Assembly (NCBI GenBank): GCA_021824855.1
Contig: JAKAJX010000291.1
Location: 1-9,184 of the forward strand
Origin: Bacteroidota bacterium
GTDB lineage: Bacteria; Bacteroidota; Bacteroidia; Chitinophagales; Chitinophagaceae
Reading direction: 5' to 3'
DNA: 9,184 bases
Position numbers and translations under genes: made by a program. Positions 5,922 to 9,184 of this stretch are shown in pieces. Below the pieces are notes generated by a model. The model was not told the DNA's origin. It did no database searches and saw nothing but the letters and a program-made list of their open reading frames with translations. Numbering within the stretch: position 1 is the stretch's first letter; the number at the start of each line of letters is the position of its first letter.

Positions 5922-6308
5922 TTATTGCTTTATAAATTTTATAGATTTAATAAACCCTTCTTCAAAAAAAGCATTTAATACATAATTACCTGAGCTTAAA
6001 TCGCCCACATTAAAAGAAAGGTTTTGATAACCGGGATGAACGTTTGTTTCAAAAAGTTTGGCAATTTTTCCTTCTGTGCTAAATACTTTTAATTTTAAAG
6101 TAGTATTCTTAACACATTCCACCTCTAATAATAAAGAGTTGTTGTAGTTGGATTGTTGTAATTGACGAATTTGCATTGCTTTTGTTTTACCCAAAAGGAA
6201 ATAACAGCATAGTATTGACAAAAAAATTTTATCAAAAGCTGCGTCCAAAAAAGAGAATAACAAAAGAGAAGATATAATAAAAACAGAATTGTTTAATAAA
6301 CAAAACAA
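5922..6308 (-). CDS. Small exported protein consisting almost only of a T9SS type-A sorting-like domain
   Basis: The frame encodes up to 128 residues if the TTG at 6308 is used; there is no upstream ATG, and the first ATG is codon 45. Residues about 60-128 match the pattern of the Bacteroidota secretion-system C-terminal sorting domain (Por_Secre_tail/TIGR04183 type): LKLKVFSTEGK (71-81), NLSFNVGDLSSGNYVL (96-111), then a final FIKSIKFIK strand ending two residues from the stop codon. Residues about 27-44 (KIFLSILCCYFLLGKTKA) look like a signal peptide. The mature protein would therefore have only about 15 residues before the sorting domain, with no cargo domain. The stop-to-TTG gap after hypE is 2 bp, and the hyp terminator lies downstream, so it is co-transcribed with hyp genes. 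The start is uncertain: a shorter TTG start, or an indel in the A4T7 run on the minus strand near codons 27-30, are alternatives. It could also be a remnant of a larger secreted protein. Confidence 0.6.
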   Translation of the reverse strand: MFCLLNNSVFIISSLLLFSFLDAAFDKIFLSILCCYFLLGKTKAMQIRQLQQSNYNNSLLLEVECVKNTTLKLKVFSTEGKIAKLFETNVHPGYQNLSFNVGDLSSGNYVLNAFFEEGFIKSIKFIKQ

Positions 6309-6310
6309 GC

Positions 6311-7366
6311 TTAACAGATTCTTGGCAACTGTTCACCAGTTAAATAGTTTACAAAACGCCTACCACCAATTCTGCTTTTTAAAATAACCTTACCTGCATT
6401 TTCCTCGGTTACTTCGCCAATAATTGCGGCACCCGTTCCATTAATATCTTTTTGTAAAAACAACAAAAACTCTGTTGCAATTTCTTTGGCAACAACCGCT
6501 ATAAACAAACCCTCATTAGCTACATATAACGGATCGAGTCCTAACATTTCACAAGCCCCTTCAACCTGTTCGGAAATAGGAATTGATTTTTGATCAAGAG
6601 AAAAACCCAATTGTGTTAATTCTGCAATTTCGTTTAACACAGAGGCAACGCCACCTCGTGTTGGATCTCGAAGAAATTTTATATTGTTACCAAATTGTTC
6701 AATTAAAGAAAGAACAGTATGATTAAGGTTGGTGGTATCGCTTTCTATACTTGTTTCAAACTCCAAACCCTTTCTTAAACTCATAATAGCAATTCCATGC
6801 GATGCAACGGTTCCGCTTACCACAATAACATCTCCGGCTTTAATATTTTTATGATGAATATTTGCCTTCTGGTGAATAATTCCGATACCGGAAGTATTAA
6901 TAAAAAGCTTATCCCCTTTTCCGCGTTCAACAACCTTTGTATCGCCGGTTACAATTTTAATATTTGCAGCATCAGCGGCATTTTTAATACTAACCAAAAT
7001 ACGCCAAAATTCATCCATCAAAAATCCTTCTTCAATGATAAAGCCGAGCGATAAATATTTTGCTTCGGCCCCACACATAGCCAAATCGTTTACAGTGCCG
7101 TTAATTGCTAAATCGCCAATATTTCCTCCCGGAAAAAAAATGGGCGAAACAACATAACTATCTGTACTAAAAGCCAGGTTTCCGGATAATTGAAAACTGG
7201 CACCATCGTGTTGTTGATTTAAGAAATCGTTTTTTAAAATATTAAATACACCGCTTTCTAATAATCGGTGTGTTAATAAACCGCCACTGCCATGCCCAAG
7301 GGTTATCATATCAAAATCAAATTTTGGCATGGGGCAATTAAGTTGCATTTGTATTTTTTCGTTCAT
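6311..7366 (-). CDS. hypE: Hydrogenase maturation protein HypE (carbamoyl dehydratase)
   Basis: HypE receives a carbamoyl group from HypF on its C-terminal cysteine and, using ATP, dehydrates it to a thiocyanate, the cyanide donor for the [NiFe]-hydrogenase iron. The 351-residue length is normal. The sequence shows the PurM/AIR-synthase-like fold signatures: LGHGSGG (23-29), FSTDSYVV (66-73), GDLAINGTVNDLAM (84-97), VTGDTKVVERG (139-149) and DPTRGGVA (234-241). It ends in the diagnostic LPRIC, with the modified Cys351 as the last residue. The ATG at 7366 is taken as start because it lies 8 bp after the hypD stop; Met7 and Met13 are possible alternatives, as conserved sequence starts near residue 20. 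It is cytoplasmic and co-transcribed with hypF, hypC and hypD. Confidence 0.97.
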   Translation of the reverse strand: MNEKIQMQLNCPMPKFDFDMITLGHGSGGLLTHRLLESGVFNILKNDFLNQQHDGASFQLSGNLAFSTDSYVVSPIFFPGGNIGDLAINGTVNDLAMCGAEAKYLSLGFIIEEGFLMDEFWRILVSIKNAADAANIKIVTGDTKVVERGKGDKLFINTSGIGIIHQKANIHHKNIKAGDVIVVSGTVASHGIAIMSLRKGLEFETSIESDTTNLNHTVLSLIEQFGNNIKFLRDPTRGGVASVLNEIAELTQLGFSLDQKSIPISEQVEGACEMLGLDPLYVANEGLFIAVVAKEIATEFLLFLQKDINGTGAAIIGEVTEENAGKVILKSRIGGRRFVNYLTGEQLPRIC

Positions 7367-7374
7367 AAAAAATT

Positions 7375-8469
7375 TTAAGAAATAACACTATTAGCATAGT
7401 GATAATATGCAGAACAGGCACCTTCGCTGCTTACCATTGGCGCACCTAATGGATGCTCGGGTTTACAATTATTGCCAAAGTTTGGGCATTGTTTTGGTTT
7501 TTTTAAACCCTTCATAATATCGCCACTGATACAATCTTTATTTTCTTCTGCAAGCGGAATTTGTATATTAAACTTTAATCTTGCATTAAAGTTTTTATAC
7601 TTTTCGTTTACTTCATATCCGCTTTGTGGAATTGTACCAATACCTCGCCAAGTTCTATCGCTAATGGCAAAAACATCATAAATTGTTTTCATTGCAATTT
7701 GATTTCCCTCTCGTTGCACATAACGAGTATATTGATTTTCTACTTTATATTCTCCCTTTTCTAATTGTGTAATAGCCATTAATATTCCTTGCAATAAATC
7801 AACCGGCTCGAAACCGGTAATAACAATGGGACATTTGTATTTTTCTGCAACCGGATAATATTCTTCCATACCCATAATTGTACAAACATGTCCCGCAGCT
7901 AAGAAGGCATCAATTTTATTATCCCTATCGCTTAAAATAGCTTCCATTGCCGGAGGAACCAACACGTGTGAAGCCAAGATGCTATAATTATTAAGTTGAA
8001 GATGAGAAGCGTGAATAACACTTAATGCATTGGCCGGCGCTGTTGTTTCGAAGCCCACCGCAAAAAAAACGATTTGCTTATCGGGATTTTGTTTTGCCAA
8101 TTGCACCGCCTCTAAGGGTGAATATAAAATTCTAATATCGGCACCTTGGGCTTTAGCTTCTAACAAACTTTTTTTACTTCCCGGAACGCGTAGCATATCG
8201 CCAAACGAACATAAAATTGTATTGGGCTGTTCGGATAGAAAAACGGCTTCGTCTATAACACTAACACTGGTAACACATACGGGGCAACCCGGACCATGAA
8301 CCATTGTTATAGTTTTGGGCAGCATATCTAAAATACCATTTTTTACCAGGCTATGTGTTTGTCCGCCACAAATTTCCATTAATGTCCAAGGTTTTGTATT
8401 AATGAGATGAATTTGTTTAATTAATTCATCCACCAATTCGGGATTTCTATATTCTGTTATATACTTCAT
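7375..8469 (-). CDS. hypD: Hydrogenase maturation protein HypD
   Basis: HypD is the iron-sulfur scaffold that, in complex with HypC, assembles the Fe(CN)2CO unit. The protein is 364 residues, standard for the family. Key sites are intact: EICGGQTH (33-39, Cys34), HGPGCPVCVT (58-67, Cys62 and Cys65), GFETTAPA (139-146), GHVCTIMG (193-200) and ITGFEPVDLL (217-226). The C-terminal region carries four cysteines (313, 328, 335, 352) that fit the [4Fe-4S] site, ending in HPLGAPMVSSEGACSAYY (339-356). The ATG at 8469 gives the usual MKYI start, 10 bp after the hypC stop, with no Shine-Dalgarno. Its place between hypC and hypE fits the HypC-HypD partnership. Confidence 0.98.
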   Translation of the reverse strand: MKYITEYRNPELVDELIKQIHLINTKPWTLMEICGGQTHSLVKNGILDMLPKTITMVHGPGCPVCVTSVSVIDEAVFLSEQPNTILCSFGDMLRVPGSKKSLLEAKAQGADIRILYSPLEAVQLAKQNPDKQIVFFAVGFETTAPANALSVIHASHLQLNNYSILASHVLVPPAMEAILSDRDNKIDAFLAAGHVCTIMGMEEYYPVAEKYKCPIVITGFEPVDLLQGILMAITQLEKGEYKVENQYTRYVQREGNQIAMKTIYDVFAISDRTWRGIGTIPQSGYEVNEKYKNFNARLKFNIQIPLAEENKDCISGDIMKGLKKPKQCPNFGNNCKPEHPLGAPMVSSEGACSAYYHYANSVIS

Positions 8470-8479
8470 AATAATAGTA

Positions 8480-8737
8480 TTAGTTGGTAGGAGTATCTAA
8501 TTCTTCCACTTCGCCCATTTCTTTTAAATAGTTAAAAACTTTTTTGGCTTCTTCTTCATCAACTTTACTAATGGCAACGCCAACATGTACTAAAACAAAA
8601 TCTCCAATGTTTGCTTCGGGCAGCATGCACAAGTTTACGTCTTTTGTAATACCACTAAACGAAACTTTAGCTGTTCTAAAAGTATCATCTAATTGGGCGG
8701 TTATTGAAATAATTTTTCCGGGAATTGCTAAACACAT
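8480..8737 (-). CDS. hypC: Hydrogenase maturation chaperone HypC
   Basis: HypC is a small cytoplasmic chaperone that binds HypD and then carries the iron-ligand unit to the hydrogenase large subunit. The 85-residue length is typical. The N-terminus MCLAIPGK is the family signature, with essential Cys2, which also fixes the ATG at 8737 as start. The middle shows the OB-fold hallmarks, including GDFVLVHVGVAI (45-56). The C-terminal part is acidic and helical (EEEAKKVFNYLKEM). It is separated by 10 bp from both hypF and hypD, so translation from one operon mRNA is expected. Only one hypC-type gene is visible, so which hydrogenase it serves cannot be told from here. Confidence 0.97.
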   Translation of the reverse strand: MCLAIPGKIISITAQLDDTFRTAKVSFSGITKDVNLCMLPEANIGDFVLVHVGVAISKVDEEEAKKVFNYLKEMGEVEELDTPTN

Positions 8738-8747
8738 AGTTTGAGTT

Positions 8748-9184
8748 TTAAGATAAAACGGATAAATGATTTTTTATTTTAGATTCGAAATTGTTGTGTA
8801 AGGATTGGCTAATTTGATAGCAGGCTAATTGACCAAAGCCAATATTTTCGTCATTTGGACTTAATTGTTGGTGAAAAAATAAATGCCGTTTATGAGATAA
8901 TTGTTCAATAATTAAATCGATTAATAACGCATTTTGAAAAACGCCGCCACTAAATGTTATCTTATCAATAAAAAAGTGGCTGCTTAATTGTGCAATAGAT
9001 TTTGCAAGCGAATAAAAAACTTTCCAAGCCATTAAAGAAATATCTTCTTTTTGTTGCCAATCTTCCAAAAACTCGTGCATAAAAACATGCCAATCTAATT
9101 CGCCATTGTGCAATGGTAAAGAATAATAATCGTAGGGTTTGTAAGAGCAACTTCTTGCCAAAGCTTCCATTTGCATGGCACCTT
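8748..9184 (-). CDS. hypF: Carbamoyltransferase HypF, C-terminal 145 residues (N-terminus beyond right edge)
   Basis: HypF converts carbamoyl phosphate and ATP into carbamoyl adenylate and transfers the carbamoyl group to HypE. Only the tail of the roughly 750-residue protein is inside the window. The frame runs in from the right edge reading GAMQMEALA, the conserved stretch in the Kae1-like C-terminal domain, so the internal ATG at 9176 is not the true start. Within the fragment, TFSGGVFQN (residues 76-84) and SPNDENIGFGQ (108-118) match the family's nucleotide-binding motifs. The second is usually written NDGGIALGQ; here the two glycines are Glu-Asn, but the Asp is kept. The acylphosphatase, zinc-finger and YrdC-like domains, and the metal-binding histidines, would lie outside. 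The stop is 10 bp before hypC. Confidence 0.95.
   Translation of the reverse strand, partial: GAMQMEALARSCSYKPYDYYSLPLHNGELDWHVFMHEFLEDWQQKEDISLMAWKVFYSLAKSIAQLSSHFFIDKITFSGGVFQNALLIDLIIEQLSHKRHLFFHQQLSPNDENIGFGQLACYQISQSLHNNFESKIKNHLSVLS

Noticed and set aside
6797..8744. Plus-strand open frames opposite hypE, hypD and hypC (6797-7054, 7472-7681, 8030-8299, 8544-8744)
   Set aside because: All are antisense to genes with full-length conserved motifs and have no independent signals.
1..9184. tRNA, rRNA, CRISPR array, insertion sequence or integrase
   Set aside because: I looked for clover-leaf elements, regularly spaced repeats, terminal inverted repeats and transposase motifs and found none.

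Overview
The window looks like chromosomal DNA of a Bacteroidota bacterium. It is very AT-rich. None of the complete genes has a Shine-Dalgarno sequence; their leaders are A/T-rich. Two upstream regions carry a TAnnTTTG-type -7 element, as used by the Bacteroidota primary sigma factor. One small gene encodes a domain resembling a type IX secretion (T9SS) C-terminal sorting domain. Genus or family cannot be decided from this sequence.

Layout. (1) 1-1906, minus strand: a membrane-anchored periplasmic peptidyl-prolyl isomerase/chaperone of the PpiD/SurA type, whose C-terminus lies beyond the left edge. (2) 1907-2490: a 584-bp non-coding region between the divergent ppiD and nadA genes. It is rich in palindromes and in DnaA-box-like 9-mers. 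(3) 2491-3474, plus strand: nadA, quinolinate synthase. (4) 3479-4738, minus strand: a two-domain chromate transporter (ChrA family), tail-to-tail with nadA and only 4 bp away. (5) 4834-5868, plus strand: a DUF3089-type alpha/beta-hydrolase lipoprotein. (6) 5862-5891: a strong hairpin with a U-tract on the minus strand, closing the leftward operon. (7) 9184 to 5922, minus strand: hypF (partial), hypC, hypD, hypE and then the small T9SS-domain gene, separated by 10, 10, 8 and 2 bp and so almost certainly co-transcribed.

How the genes work together. HypF, HypC, HypD and HypE build the Fe(CN)2CO group of [NiFe]-hydrogenase. HypF makes a carbamoyl adenylate and passes the carbamoyl group to the C-terminal cysteine of HypE. 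HypE dehydrates it to a thiocyanate, and the HypC-HypD complex receives the cyanide on iron. All diagnostic motifs visible in these four proteins are intact. No hydrogenase structural gene, hypA or hypB is visible; they could lie to the right of the window. The other genes (protein folding, NAD synthesis, oxyanion transport, a hydrolase) are unrelated housekeeping or accessory functions.

I see no clearly new multi-gene system. The points most worth a second look are the orphan T9SS-like domain protein at the end of the hyp operon, with an unresolved translation start, and the palindrome-rich, DnaA-box-containing intergenic region upstream of nadA.
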